Shown here: positions 16,928-24,915 of the stretch, piece by piece
Layout of the letters: every line of letters begins with the position of its first letter
How positions within the stretch are numbered: the stretch's first letter is position 1
From: Phycisphaerales bacterium
GTDB lineage: Bacteria; Planctomycetota; Phycisphaerae; Sedimentisphaerales; Anaerobacaceae
DNA: 34,831 nt
Assembly (NCBI GenBank): GCA_020352215.1
Contig: CP070675.1
Span: 1,668,293-1,703,123, forward strand
Direction of reading: 5' to 3'
The notes under the pieces: generated by a model
Told to the model about the DNA's origin: nothing
What the model saw: the letters and a program-made list of their open reading frames with translations, nothing else
Database searches by the model: none
Made by a program: the position numbers and the translations under genes

Positions 16928-17469
16928 TGCGATTGACGCAAAGAGAAAAACTACTGGCTGTCGCCTCAACAAGCGTCGTGGTGGCGTGGGCCCTGTACGC
17001 CCTCGCGATCAAGCCCACCGCCGCCAGGGTGGAGACTCTTAGGAGGATACTCCCGGAAAAGCAACTTGAGCTTGAACAACTTCGAGCTAAGAGCACCGAA
17101 TACACCCAGCTCAGCAGTAGTCTTGCGAATTTGCACTCAAAGATAGCCTCCCAGGATCCGGCTTTCGAACTGCTGCCCTTCTTGGAGTCCCTGATTGACC
17201 AGCACAAGATCGCGCAAAATGTGGTGTATATGAAGCCGCACACATTGCAGCCTGAGGGTGACTACTCTGAGACAATCGTTGAAATCAGGTTGGAAAACGT
17301 CCAATTGAGCCAGCTGGTCGACTTCCTTTCTAAAGTGGAGTCATCGGACATCCTGGCCACGACAAAGACTCTCCATATCCAGAGACACGTTACGGACGAC
17401 GGTCTCCTCGACTCGACCGTTGAAATCCACAACGCCAGGCTCATCCAAACGCATATGGCTCGCAATTGA
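16927..17469 (+). CDS. gspM: Type II secretion system assembly protein GspM
   Basis: This 180-residue bitopic protein has an N-terminal helix at about 10-28, a Leu/Glu-rich coiled-coil stretch at about 34-75 and a ferredoxin-like periplasmic domain at about 80-175. Sequence conservation in GspM is low, so the call rests on topology, size and position directly after gspL, with which it shares one base. It is the last gene of the operon; no gspN or gspO follows. Confidence 0.82.
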   Translation: MRLTQREKLLAVASTSVVVAWALYALAIKPTAARVETLRRILPEKQLELEQLRAKSTEYTQLSSSLANLHSKIASQDPAFELLPFLESLIDQHKIAQNVVYMKPHTLQPEGDYSETIVEIRLENVQLSQLVDFLSKVESSDILATTKTLHIQRHVTDDGLLDSTVEIHNARLIQTHMARN

Positions 17470-17704
17470 CGAGCTTGCCCTCCCACATCACAGCTGTCGC
17501 CCGCGACTGGGTGATGTCCTACTGCGCATCCCATGGCCTCCTTTAGACCCATGGAAGTGCTCGATGCGTCCCACCAACTTGCCGCCAACAATACGGCCCC
17601 GCCCCCGCCGGTGGCGATCTCCGAAGATCCTTAATCCTGCCGCGCCCTTGGCAGCACAAAAGCAACCCACGGGTCGCAGACCGATACGATTTGCCTTCTT
17701 CTCC
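17470..17704. other. Intergenic region between gspM and the cspA-like gene's terminator
   Basis: I see no gene here. A 90-codon minus-strand frame at 17488-17760 runs straight through the terminator hairpin and shows no family motif. The stretch is probably the untranslated end of the gsp transcript. Confidence 0.5.
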
Positions 17705-17740
17705 CAAAAAAGAACCCCGCCTCCTGGCGGGGCTTTTGAT
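17705..17740 (-). terminator. Intrinsic terminator, mainly for the cold-shock gene
   Basis: CCCCGCC (17715-17721) pairs with GGCGGGG (17726-17732) around a 4-base loop. On the minus strand the stem is followed by TTCTTTTTT, a good U tract, 31 bases past the end of the cold-shock gene. On the plus strand CTTTTGATT follows, so it may also stop transcription from the gsp operon. Confidence 0.8.
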
Positions 17741-17762
17741 TCAACAGCCCTCCATAGCACAA

Positions 17763-17966
17763 TCAGAGGCCGGACACTTTGACCGCTTCCAGTCCCTTCT
17801 TGCCCTGTGCAACCTCGTACTCCACCGCCTGGCCGTCGGAGAGAGACCTAAATCCCTCGCCGACAATGTTGGAGCGATGCACAAACAGATCTTCACCACC
17901 GCTATCCGGAACGATGAAACCGAACCCCTTCTTGTCGCTAAACCATTTTACCGTGCCCTTTTCCAA
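17763..17966 (-). CDS. Cold-shock domain protein (CspA family)
   Basis: This 67-residue single-domain protein binds single-stranded RNA and DNA. Both nucleic-acid motifs are intact: Lys-Gly-Phe-Gly-Phe-Ile (RNP1, about 13-18) and Leu-Phe-Val-His-Arg (RNP2, about 27-31), after the usual Gly-Thr-Val-Lys-Trp-Phe. The start is TTG (17966-17964), which gives the family-typical N-terminus and has GAGGAG eight bases upstream. A leader of roughly 110 bases precedes it, if the promoter at 18085-18115 is right; long leaders are common for cold-regulated csp genes. A strong terminator follows. Confidence 0.95.
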   Translation of the reverse strand: MEKGTVKWFSDKKGFGFIVPDSGGEDLFVHRSNIVGEGFRSLSDGQAVEYEVAQGKKGLEAVKVSGL

Positions 17967-17974
17967 TTTCTCTT

Positions 17975-17980
17975 CTCCTC
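17975..17980 (-). promoter_or_regulatory. Ribosome binding site supporting a TTG start
   Basis: GAGGAG on the minus strand lies eight bases before the TTG at 17966. No ATG or GTG in frame would give a normal cold-shock N-terminus. Confidence 0.7.
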
Positions 17981-18084
17981 AGCCCGCAAGGACCTTCGCA
18001 ACTGTATCCCTCTAATTGTGTGTAAGGGGTACCCTTCGAGGGATGGAAGAATACTCCTTCACTGGGGTATAGATTACTACAGAA

Positions 18085-18115
18085 ATTATAGGCCGTCAAG
18101 AAAATGAAACGGCAA
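18085..18115 (-). promoter_or_regulatory. Candidate promoter for the cold-shock gene
   Basis: On the minus strand a perfect TATAAT (18090-18085) is preceded by TTGCCG (18115-18110) with a 19-base spacer. A TTGACG at 18099-18094 lies between them and could act with a weaker -10 (TAATCT) further down. Either choice leaves a leader of about 90-115 bases. Confidence 0.4.
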
Positions 18116-18191
18116 AATCGAGCATTTATGCGGACCGTTGCTCATGGGCACCCGGCGCCCGCTGACCCGGCGAAACTCAAGGTGCCGCCCA

Positions 18192-18746
18192 CTACCCCTT
18201 CTCGCTGTGGGTTCGATCGGGCCTCTCACGATTAACCGACTCTCTGAACTCCTTCAGCCTCTGGCAATTCCAGCACTTATAGAGCCACAGCGCGGCCAGC
18301 ATGCCACCGGCACCACCTGCCCATATCCAATATGACTTATCCACTCGGTCGCACTTCCACAGTGCTACCATTGCACCAATAAGAACGAGGATCGAGATGA
18401 CCACGCTGCCCATTATGGGCAGCTCAGTCGACTGCTTGCTCTTACTTCTTTCCCACAGTTTCTCCTCTGCAGGCGTCTCCGGCGACTCTCGAATAAAAAG
18501 CCCAACTCTGCCTATCACGAAAGACTCGGCGAGTATGCAGAAGTCGAACGCAAGTGCAATAAGAGGGGCAAGATAGAAAAGGCCCCACGTCCTGATGTTT
18601 GTGGTCGTGCTCATTATGGAGACACTGCCGAGGCTCATGAGGATGATAACAAAAGCCATCTTCTGCCGTACCAAAGAAGCCCGCCGACTCTCCGCTGAGA
18701 ACATTTGCGCCCTTAGGTCCTCCATGAATCTACCGCCGTCATCCAC
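18192..18746 (-). CDS. Unrecognised four-helix membrane protein
   Basis: I do not recognise this family. The 184-residue product has four predicted membrane helices at about 30-47, 55-80, 112-131 and 136-155. The loop between helices 2 and 3 is charged (Arg-Glu-Ser-Pro-Glu, then Lys-Leu-Trp-Glu-Arg), and the basic tail holds a Cys-Trp-Asn-Cys motif. The GTG at 18746 is preceded by AAAGGA at six bases, and a good promoter lies about 90 bases upstream. The two neighbours on the same strand have their own signals, so it appears to be a single-gene unit. Confidence 0.7.
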   Translation of the reverse strand: MDDGGRFMEDLRAQMFSAESRRASLVRQKMAFVIILMSLGSVSIMSTTTNIRTWGLFYLAPLIALAFDFCILAESFVIGRVGLFIRESPETPAEEKLWERSKSKQSTELPIMGSVVISILVLIGAMVALWKCDRVDKSYWIWAGGAGGMLAALWLYKCWNCQRLKEFRESVNRERPDRTHSEKG

Positions 18747-18832
18747 AGTTGTCCTTTCTCACGTAGAAATAATCCGATCGGGCACAACGTCATTACAAAC
18801 GCTGTGTCACTTACACCCAAACGCCAGATCGT

Positions 18833-18861
18833 ACTATACCAGCTCCACTCCGTCCGGGCAA
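18833..18861 (-). promoter_or_regulatory. Promoter candidate for the membrane-protein gene
   Basis: On the minus strand TTGCCC (18861-18856) and TATAGT (18838-18833) are separated by exactly 17 bases. Transcription would start near 18826 and give a leader of about 80 bases. Confidence 0.5.
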
Positions 18862-18913
18862 TAGCACCCAGCGTCAATCGCAGCAACCACCTCGGCCTCG
18901 CCCTTTGGTCAAC

Positions 18914-18941
18914 GAAAAAAAGCCCCGTCTCTGAGCGGGGC
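18914..18941 (-). terminator. Intrinsic terminator of the papain-like protease gene
   Basis: On the minus strand GCCCCG (18941-18936) pairs with CGGGGC (18927-18922) around an 8-base loop and is followed directly by a run of T (18920-18914). It lies 33 bases after the stop at 18974 and resembles the cold-shock terminator in sequence and layout. Confidence 0.85.
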
Positions 18942-18973
18942 CTGCGATACAACAATCCTCTCTGTCAAACCAC

Positions 18974-19924
18974 TCATTCAAAATGGCGAGAGTCCACCCA
19001 ATCAAACCGAAAACAGGTCCAGAAATCGGTGGCCAAGCCATCCAGAACATAGTCGTAGGGTAGCCATCCGTAGCCTCGATCACCCCAGTCCTTTCCCCAG
19101 GAGTTGCGTATCAGGAGGGCACCTTGGCTGCCACCATCAAACTTATGCCCATCATCGTAGCCTACGGTCAGCACCGCGTGGCCGCCATCCAAGGTATCCA
19201 TCGGACCGGGATAGGGAATGTCTGCATCCCAACCCAGAGAAGAATACGTGGAGAAGCCAAACATGATCGCGTAGCCGACACGAATGGCCGCTTTGAGGTA
19301 GTCAAGCACCTCATTTGACGACAATCCGGGCGGGTCCAGGCGGAGATACTGAAGCGCCTTGTAATTGGCAGCATAGGCATATAGAAATGCCTCCGGTTCG
19401 TAGTCAAAAGTGGAGATATCATAGGGCCACCATTCCTCTGGCGGCATCCCGAACAACACCAAGGCCTGCATTGTGGTGCGCAGAAATGCTCCGGTGTCCC
19501 CCTGCCATCCAAGCAAGTTGCGCGTCACCTTGTACATGAACAGGCGAGAGGCGTCGATGTGCCGCCCCGCGGCGCGTCGCTCCATATATTCGACCATTCC
19601 TGCACATGCATTGGCCGTACACGATCCGAGGTTCCCCTGGTCTTCTATTGGCGAGCATGAGTCACGGTGATCGATCTTCTTCGGGAGCGAGCTACCCTTC
19701 TTCGCCCGAATTGCTCCGGTAATGACTTTGGTAACCTTCGAATACAGCTCTCGCGCGTCCTTGTCCTCATGGATCTTGGGACGGACCGACCTCAGAGTTG
19801 TGTCGCGAAGATCAGGCACGTCCCGCAACCACCCCAGGCCACGGCGGGACCGGTCGGGGAACACGTGCTGGGTACCGTACACTCTCCGTGTCGTAGCAAT
19901 CGGATTTGCATCCTTGTCAGTCAT
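18974..19924 (-). CDS. Papain-like (C1 family) cysteine protease
   Basis: The 316-residue product is a C1-type cysteine peptidase. All active-site residues are visible: Gln96 (Glu-Asp-Gln-Gly) for the oxyanion hole, the nucleophile Cys102 (Leu-Gly-Ser-Cys-Thr-Ala-Asn-Ala), His249 (Gly-Gly-His-Ala-Val) and Asn274 (Arg-Asn-Ser-Trp-Gly), then Gly-Asp-Arg-Gly-Tyr-Gly-Trp-Leu-Pro. About 85 residues precede the mature-like domain, with a Gly-Leu-Gly-Trp-Leu-Arg-Asp-Val-Pro-Asp-Leu-Arg-Asp stretch common in bacterial and viral members. No signal peptide or membrane segment is seen, so it appears cytosolic unless exported another way. The ATG at 19924 has AAGGAG seven bases upstream. The substrate is unknown. 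Confidence 0.9.
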   Translation of the reverse strand: MTDKDANPIATTRRVYGTQHVFPDRSRRGLGWLRDVPDLRDTTLRSVRPKIHEDKDARELYSKVTKVITGAIRAKKGSSLPKKIDHRDSCSPIEDQGNLGSCTANACAGMVEYMERRAAGRHIDASRLFMYKVTRNLLGWQGDTGAFLRTTMQALVLFGMPPEEWWPYDISTFDYEPEAFLYAYAANYKALQYLRLDPPGLSSNEVLDYLKAAIRVGYAIMFGFSTYSSLGWDADIPYPGPMDTLDGGHAVLTVGYDDGHKFDGGSQGALLIRNSWGKDWGDRGYGWLPYDYVLDGLATDFWTCFRFDWVDSRHFE

Positions 19925-20701
19925 GATTCACTCCTTCAGTTCTGGCACCCGCGCCGTGCCCATAGCAGGCGCCATCCGGCAAGCGCGCAGATGCAGACCA
20001 CAGACAGTTAGAGATACTTCGCATACACCTCCAAGCAATGATCGCCGCCCGGCCGACTTCCCCACTTATCAAAAAATGAGCCCGAGACTATGCCTAACCT
20101 GCGGATCCGCGTTGGACTGGAGATGGAGCACAGCACGGATCTCGGAATCCCCCGGCCTGCTCGCCCGTCTGGTAGCATAGCCTTCGGTCTGGCGGCTAAA
20201 TTGTCCTGGAGCGTATAGAATTCGAATAGGGCAATTAAGGGCGGGTGGACCACGGGCGCCGGGCCTGCTGTCTCTATTCTCAAAGTCCAGCCATATCCTC
20301 ATCTCGCCGAAGCTCCAGAGATGCCCGGTTTGTCTCTCATGGCGCGACATATCCGCAGCGCGCTCGCGCACGTCGCCACAATGCAAAATCCATCGCCCGG
20401 CTCTGTGTCGTTCAGGGTCGGTGTATATCGTCTCGCCTGTTGTCTACTCTCGCTGTTTTGGCGCAATTATGTTCTGTGTTCAGGGCAAATCAAGAACAAT
20501 TTGCCGAGTTTGCTTTTTTTGTCGACGCCGACATTGCGCGTGCTCAGGCCCTGACTGATACAAACGAGTTAGGGCGGGAAATCTCAGATAACGGTAGAAT
20601 TCCAGAACTTACCTGGGTAGTATGGCACAAAATTGAGCCGGCCTGACCGTGCCGCCCGGTGCGGCGTGATGGGTAGTAATCTGCCAGGGAGCGAGGCTAT
20701 T
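19925..20701. other. Long intergenic region between divergent genes
   Basis: No convincing gene is present in these roughly 780 bases. Several short frames exist on both strands without family motifs or ribosome sites. The region holds a hairpin with a T run at 20484-20520 and must carry the start signals of both flanking genes; no near-consensus promoter stands out for either. Confidence 0.5.
20484..20520 (+). promoter_or_regulatory. Terminator- or attenuator-like hairpin upstream of the pectate lyase gene
   Basis: GGCAAAT (20484-20490) pairs with ATTTGCC (20499-20505) around an 8-base loop. A second TTTGC (20509-20513) lies directly before seven T (20514-20520). The first arm could pair with either copy, so two mutually exclusive folds are possible. 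It lies about 180 bases before the lyase start. Confidence 0.3.
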
Positions 20702-22105
20702 GTGAGACAGAAGAATTCATTGGCAACAAGACTCAGCACCATCTTCATCATCTGTTCTTGGGGATCGTTTGGTCTAACCGTGCACGGCGGTGAGATCTTG
20801 GCGTTTCCCGGTGCGGAGGGCTCCGGCGCCTATGCTGTCGGCGGACGCGGCGGCGAGGTCTATGAGGTGACAAACCTTCACGACCGCGGGCCTGGCAGCC
20901 TGAGAGAAGCCGTTGACGCAAAGGGACCGAGGATCGTCGTATTCCACATTTCGGGCAACATAGAACTGAGATCCAGCATTGTGGTGAGTGACCCCCATCT
21001 CACTATTGCAGGTCAGACCGCTCCAGGAGGCGGGATATGCCTGAAGAATTACCCGCTGGTAATCGCTGCAGACCATGTGATCGTCCGCTATCTGAGGTGC
21101 AGGCCCGGCGACAATATGGGCAAAGAGGTGGATGCTCTATCGATCGCTGCAGGCAAGAATATCATTGTCGACCATTGCTCGGCGAGCTGGTCGGTGGACG
21201 AAACGCTATCAGCGTCATCCAGTGGCAACCTGGGCAACGTAACGGTCCAATGGTGCATCATAAGTGAGAGCCTGGACAAATCAGCCCACAGGAAAGGCAG
21301 GCACGGCTACGGCTCCTTGATCCGCGGAAGCTGGGGCAACGCCTATAGTTTTCATCACAACCTCTACGCGCATCATAGGGCCCGACTTCCTCGTCCGGGC
21401 AACTACGTCAATCGCAGTCGGGACCCTGAAGGCTTCACACTGGACTTTCGCAACAACGTGATCTACAACTGGGCCGGCTCATGTGCCGGCTACAACTCGG
21501 ACGGCTCCAATGGGGCAGACAGTATCACCAGGATGAACTTTGTCGGCAACTACTACAGGAGAGGCCCCAATTCTACGGGCAACTTCGCCTTCCACGAAAC
21601 AACCACCTGCAGCAGGGCCCATTTCCATGGCAACAGCATGAACGGCAGTTACCCAGATGATCCGTGGTCTCTGGTGAGTTTCACAGGCTTTTCCGAGGAC
21701 CAGAAAAACAGATACAAACAGTCCGAACCGATTCCTGTTGCGCCAGTAAGGACGAACGATGCGTTGACTGCATACGAGCAGATCCTTGCCCATGCCGGCG
21801 CCACACTCCCCGCCCGTGACACGGTGGACGCGCGCATCATAAGAGAGGTAACCACCGCGACCGGCAGAATCATAGACGACGAAAATGAAGTAGGTGGCTG
21901 GCCCCAGCTAAAGTCCCTTCCGGCAGACACCGACGGCGACCACGACGGCATGCCGGATACGTGGGAGACGAGATACCAACTCCGACCCAATGATCCAACG
22001 GATGGCCCCCGTGACAGTGACTCAGACGGATACACAAACATCGAAGAGTTCCTCAACAACACCGATCCGACACAACATGTGGACTACACCCGAGCCGGAG
22101 AATAG
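20702..22105 (+). CDS. Secreted pectate lyase-like protein (PL1 type) with acidic Asp-repeat tail
   Basis: This 467-residue exported β-helix protein probably cleaves pectic polysaccharides by β-elimination. A signal peptide covers about 1-30. The mature protein opens with Phe-Pro-Gly-Ala-Glu-Gly-Ser-Gly, then Gly-Gly-Arg-Gly-Gly, Gly-Ser-Leu-Arg-Glu-Ala-Val and Ile-Ala-Gly-Gln-Thr-Ala-Pro-Gly-Gly, a signature of environmental PL1-like proteins. Val-Asp-His-Cys-Ser-Ala-Ser-Trp-Ser-Val-Asp-Glu and a later Arg-Leu-Pro-Arg lie where calcium and catalytic residues are expected. The C-terminus has Asp-rich repeats (Asp-Thr-Asp-Gly-Asp-His-Asp-Gly and Asp-Ser-Asp-Ser-Asp-Gly) like calcium-binding thrombospondin-3 or dockerin loops. 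The GTG at 20702 has GAGG five bases upstream; ATG 20669 is an alternative. Confidence 0.85.
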   Translation: MRQKNSLATRLSTIFIICSWGSFGLTVHGGEILAFPGAEGSGAYAVGGRGGEVYEVTNLHDRGPGSLREAVDAKGPRIVVFHISGNIELRSSIVVSDPHLTIAGQTAPGGGICLKNYPLVIAADHVIVRYLRCRPGDNMGKEVDALSIAAGKNIIVDHCSASWSVDETLSASSSGNLGNVTVQWCIISESLDKSAHRKGRHGYGSLIRGSWGNAYSFHHNLYAHHRARLPRPGNYVNRSRDPEGFTLDFRNNVIYNWAGSCAGYNSDGSNGADSITRMNFVGNYYRRGPNSTGNFAFHETTTCSRAHFHGNSMNGSYPDDPWSLVSFTGFSEDQKNRYKQSEPIPVAPVRTNDALTAYEQILAHAGATLPARDTVDARIIREVTTATGRIIDDENEVGGWPQLKSLPADTDGDHDGMPDTWETRYQLRPNDPTDGPRDSDSDGYTNIEEFLNNTDPTQHVDYTRAGE

Positions 22106-22345
22106 CGCACATTCACTGATGCGAACCGTACGATGGTGATCTCCGGCCAGGGTGGGGCTCGCGAGCCACGATACATGGCTCTGTAGCGGGTACGACTGGA
22201 TTCGACTGCTGCAGCGTAACTGAGGCCAGGCGCCGGCCAAATCGGTGATTTTCCTCGACTGTGCGCCGTGAGCGGAATAGACTGGTGTTCGTCCAAAAGA
22301 ACTCGTGTTGTGATCCTGAGTCGTTGAGAGAAAGGAGCGGTCACC
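22106..22345. promoter_or_regulatory. Gap with palindrome and weak promoter candidate before the glycosidase operon
   Basis: A 12-base perfect palindrome, GGCTCGCGAGCC (22156-22167), overlaps an alternative hairpin GAGCCA/TGGCTC (22163-22168 and 22176-22181). Neither has a T run, so an operator or leader structure is more likely than a terminator. TCGACT (22255-22260), 17 bases and TAGACT (22278-22283) form a weak promoter candidate. AGGAG lies eight bases before the next ATG. Confidence 0.3.
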
Positions 22346-24904
22346 ATGTGCAGAGAACGCGTGTCTATACTCCTGAGCCTGCTGCTCTGCGGTTCTGTGG
22401 GCGCGGGCCAGTTCGTTCCGTTTGTCATCCCGTCACAGCCGAATGCCCATTCACTGATCTCGGCAGCGGCTGCAGAGCCGATAACGACCGATTCCGAGCG
22501 ACTTGTGGCTAACGGCGAGCAGTTCCGTCGCGGCAAAGAGCGTGTTCGGTTATGGGGGGTGAATCTGTCGTTTGGGGCAAACTTGCCCAGGCGAGAGGAC
22601 GCGCCTCATGTGGCGGCTCGCCTGGCCGCGGCCGGTGTCAACACAGTCCGGTGTCACCATCTGGACACCAGTCGGTGGCCCCGCGGGCTGTGGAACTCCA
22701 GGGACGGTAAAACGATCGAGCCTGAAGCGCTGGAAAGGCTGGACTACTTCATAGACCAATTGGCCCGTCACGGCATCTGCGTCAACATCAACCTTCACGT
22801 CGGCCGAGCACACAGTGAATACCTTGGACTACCCAAGGCCAATCGCCAGTACGACAAGATATCCAACATCTTCACACCTGCTCTGGTTAACGCCCAGAAA
22901 GAGTTCGCGGGAAAACTGCTCACGCGCGTCAACCCGTACCGCAAAGTCCGCTACGCCGACGATCCTGCTGTCGCGATAGTAGAAATCACAAATGAAAACA
23001 GTTTCTTCATGTGGGACAGCGAAAACACGCTGCGAACGCTCCCGCCCTACTATGCCGATATTCTGCGCGGCAAGTTCAATGCCTGGCTGCAAAAGCGCTA
23101 TGGCTCTGATGAGAAGCTTCGCAAGCCATGGTCACAAGGGATCAAACCGCTCGGGCCGAATCTCCTGAAGAACAGCGACTTCCGGCTCACTGACACCGGC
23201 AGAAATGTCCCGCGCCAGTGGCGCCTCGAGCAGCATTCAGGATGCAAAGCGTCCGCATCTCGACAGCGATACCGTTCCACTGATGCGCTGCGAATCGAGA
23301 TCGCCACGGCCAACGACACTGAATGGCACCTGCAGTTCAATCAGGGCGGCTTCGCTGTAAAAGAGGGTCAGTACTACACCGTTGTGTTCGAGGCTGCCAG
23401 TGACAAACCTCGTTCGATCAGCTGCGGCGTCGGACAGGCGCACAGCCCGTGGGCCAATCTTGGCCTGTCGCGACGAGTGGAATTGAACGATCAATGGCAG
23501 CAGTTCCAATGTGGCTTTGTCGCCAGAGCCGGCGATGAGGATACACGTCTGAGCTTTTCATTCGGTGGCAGCGAGACTCCGTTCTACCTGGCCAACGTTG
23601 AGCTTCGGCCGGGTGGACGTACAGGCCTGAACGAGGGAGAGTCGATCAGGACGGGCAGCGTTGCGCTGTTTGGCAACAACGAGAGCCCCGAACGCATATC
23701 AGACCGCATGCGCTTCTTGGCAGAAACCGAGAAGGCCTATTTCGACGACATGCGCAAATTCATCATAGACGAACTCGGCTGCAAGGCGCTTGTGACCGGG
23801 ACGATCGTCTTCGGGCCGCTGGGGCTTTACGCCCAGAGTGACATGGACTTCATTGATTCGCACGCGTACTGGCAGCACCCGCGTTTTCCGGGCAGGCCTT
23901 GGGATTCCGGCAACTGGCTCATCGATCAGAAACCCATGACCGATTATCCTCAGCAGGCGACTCTTTTCCGACTGGCTGCAGAACGGCTGAAAGGCAAACC
24001 CTTTACAGTCAGCGAGTACAACCATCCTGCTCCTCTCGATTCACAGGCCGAGTGCGTACCGATGTTGGCCTCTTTCGCCGCCGCTCAGGACTGGGACGGC
24101 CTCTGGCTCTACACATACTCGCACAGCTCAGACAATTGGGATCGAGAACACATGTACAGCTACTTCGACATCGACACCAACCCGGCCAAGTGGGGCTTTA
24201 TGCGTGCAGGCACAGTCATCTTTCGCGATGGTGGCATTGGTCACGTCCGACAATTTGCACACGTTGGGCTGGCTCCGCCTCGGCAAGATACGCTGGCCTC
24301 TCTGGCGGAACTGCATCGCAAGCACGACCGGAACATGGCAGCGATAGTCGCGGACAAAGCTGCAATTGACTGGCAGGACATGCTCACGACAAGAGTGGCT
24401 GTGATCCTCAGCACTAGGGCCGGTGTCGGAGAGGTCGAGCAAGCTCAGCTGCCTGCGAAGGCTGCGTGGTCCGTGGCAGGCGACAAAGGCGCCTATGTTG
24501 CCAGCGGAGCCCGTGCATCAGTCTACGTGGGCCATGCTGACCGGCTTCAAAACGCCAGCGAAGGGCAGATTGACGTTTCCTCACCGGAGTTTGTTGTGGT
24601 TACGGTCAGCGCGCTCGACAACAAGCCGCTGCGATCCAGCCAGAAGGTTCTGGTTACTGCGTGCGGGCGTTGTGAGAATACCGGGATGAAGTTCTCAGCG
24701 GACCGCCGGACTGTCGGCCGGGACTGGGGCGGGCCGCCGGTGCAGATCGAGGCTGTTACCGGGACGGTGGCTCTGCCGCAGGGGCAATGGAAATGCGAGG
24801 CCCTCGGTCCGGATGGAATACCGAGGTTCAGAGTGGCCATGAGCAAGGGCGTCTTGAAGCTCTCACCGGAATACGAAACCATGTGGTATCTCTTGACGCG
24901 GTAG
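22346..24904 (+). CDS. Secreted clan GH-A glycoside hydrolase with inserted carbohydrate-binding domain
   Basis: This 852-residue exported enzyme has a signal peptide at about 1-20 and a TIM-barrel of the GH5-like superfamily. The barrel opens with Trp-Gly-Val-Asn-Leu-Ser, then Gly-Val-Asn-Thr-Val-Arg-Cys-His-His. The acid/base is predicted as Glu217 in Thr-Asn-Glu-Asn and the nucleophile as Glu557 in Val-Ser-Glu-Tyr-Asn. They lie about 340 residues apart because a β-sandwich like CBM4_9 (about 271-422, Asn-Leu-Leu-Lys-Asn-Ser-Asp-Phe onward) is inserted between. The last 200 residues look like a β-rich accessory domain. The ATG at 22346 has AGGAG eight bases upstream; the next gene begins 11 bases after the stop. 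The exact GH family and substrate are not clear. Confidence 0.8.
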   Translation: MCRERVSILLSLLLCGSVGAGQFVPFVIPSQPNAHSLISAAAAEPITTDSERLVANGEQFRRGKERVRLWGVNLSFGANLPRREDAPHVAARLAAAGVNTVRCHHLDTSRWPRGLWNSRDGKTIEPEALERLDYFIDQLARHGICVNINLHVGRAHSEYLGLPKANRQYDKISNIFTPALVNAQKEFAGKLLTRVNPYRKVRYADDPAVAIVEITNENSFFMWDSENTLRTLPPYYADILRGKFNAWLQKRYGSDEKLRKPWSQGIKPLGPNLLKNSDFRLTDTGRNVPRQWRLEQHSGCKASASRQRYRSTDALRIEIATANDTEWHLQFNQGGFAVKEGQYYTVVFEAASDKPRSISCGVGQAHSPWANLGLSRRVELNDQWQQFQCGFVARAGDEDTRLSFSFGGSETPFYLANVELRPGGRTGLNEGESIRTGSVALFGNNESPERISDRMRFLAETEKAYFDDMRKFIIDELGCKALVTGTIVFGPLGLYAQSDMDFIDSHAYWQHPRFPGRPWDSGNWLIDQKPMTDYPQQATLFRLAAERLKGKPFTVSEYNHPAPLDSQAECVPMLASFAAAQDWDGLWLYTYSHSSDNWDREHMYSYFDIDTNPAKWGFMRAGTVIFRDGGIGHVRQFAHVGLAPPRQDTLASLAELHRKHDRNMAAIVADKAAIDWQDMLTTRVAVILSTRAGVGEVEQAQLPAKAAWSVAGDKGAYVASGARASVYVGHADRLQNASEGQIDVSSPEFVVVTVSALDNKPLRSSQKVLVTACGRCENTGMKFSADRRTVGRDWGGPPVQIEAVTGTVALPQGQWKCEALGPDGIPRFRVAMSKGVLKLSPEYETMWYLLTR

Positions 24905-24915
24905 GAGAGATGGTC

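Noticed and set aside
17488..17760. A 90-codon leftward frame after the cold-shock gene
   Set aside because: It reads through the intrinsic terminator stem and its product is low-complexity, Gly/Arg-rich.
20069..20386. Leftward frames before the papain-like gene that faintly resembled part of a LamG-like domain
   Set aside because: No conserved LamG pattern could be followed and no start signal is present; treated as noncoding.
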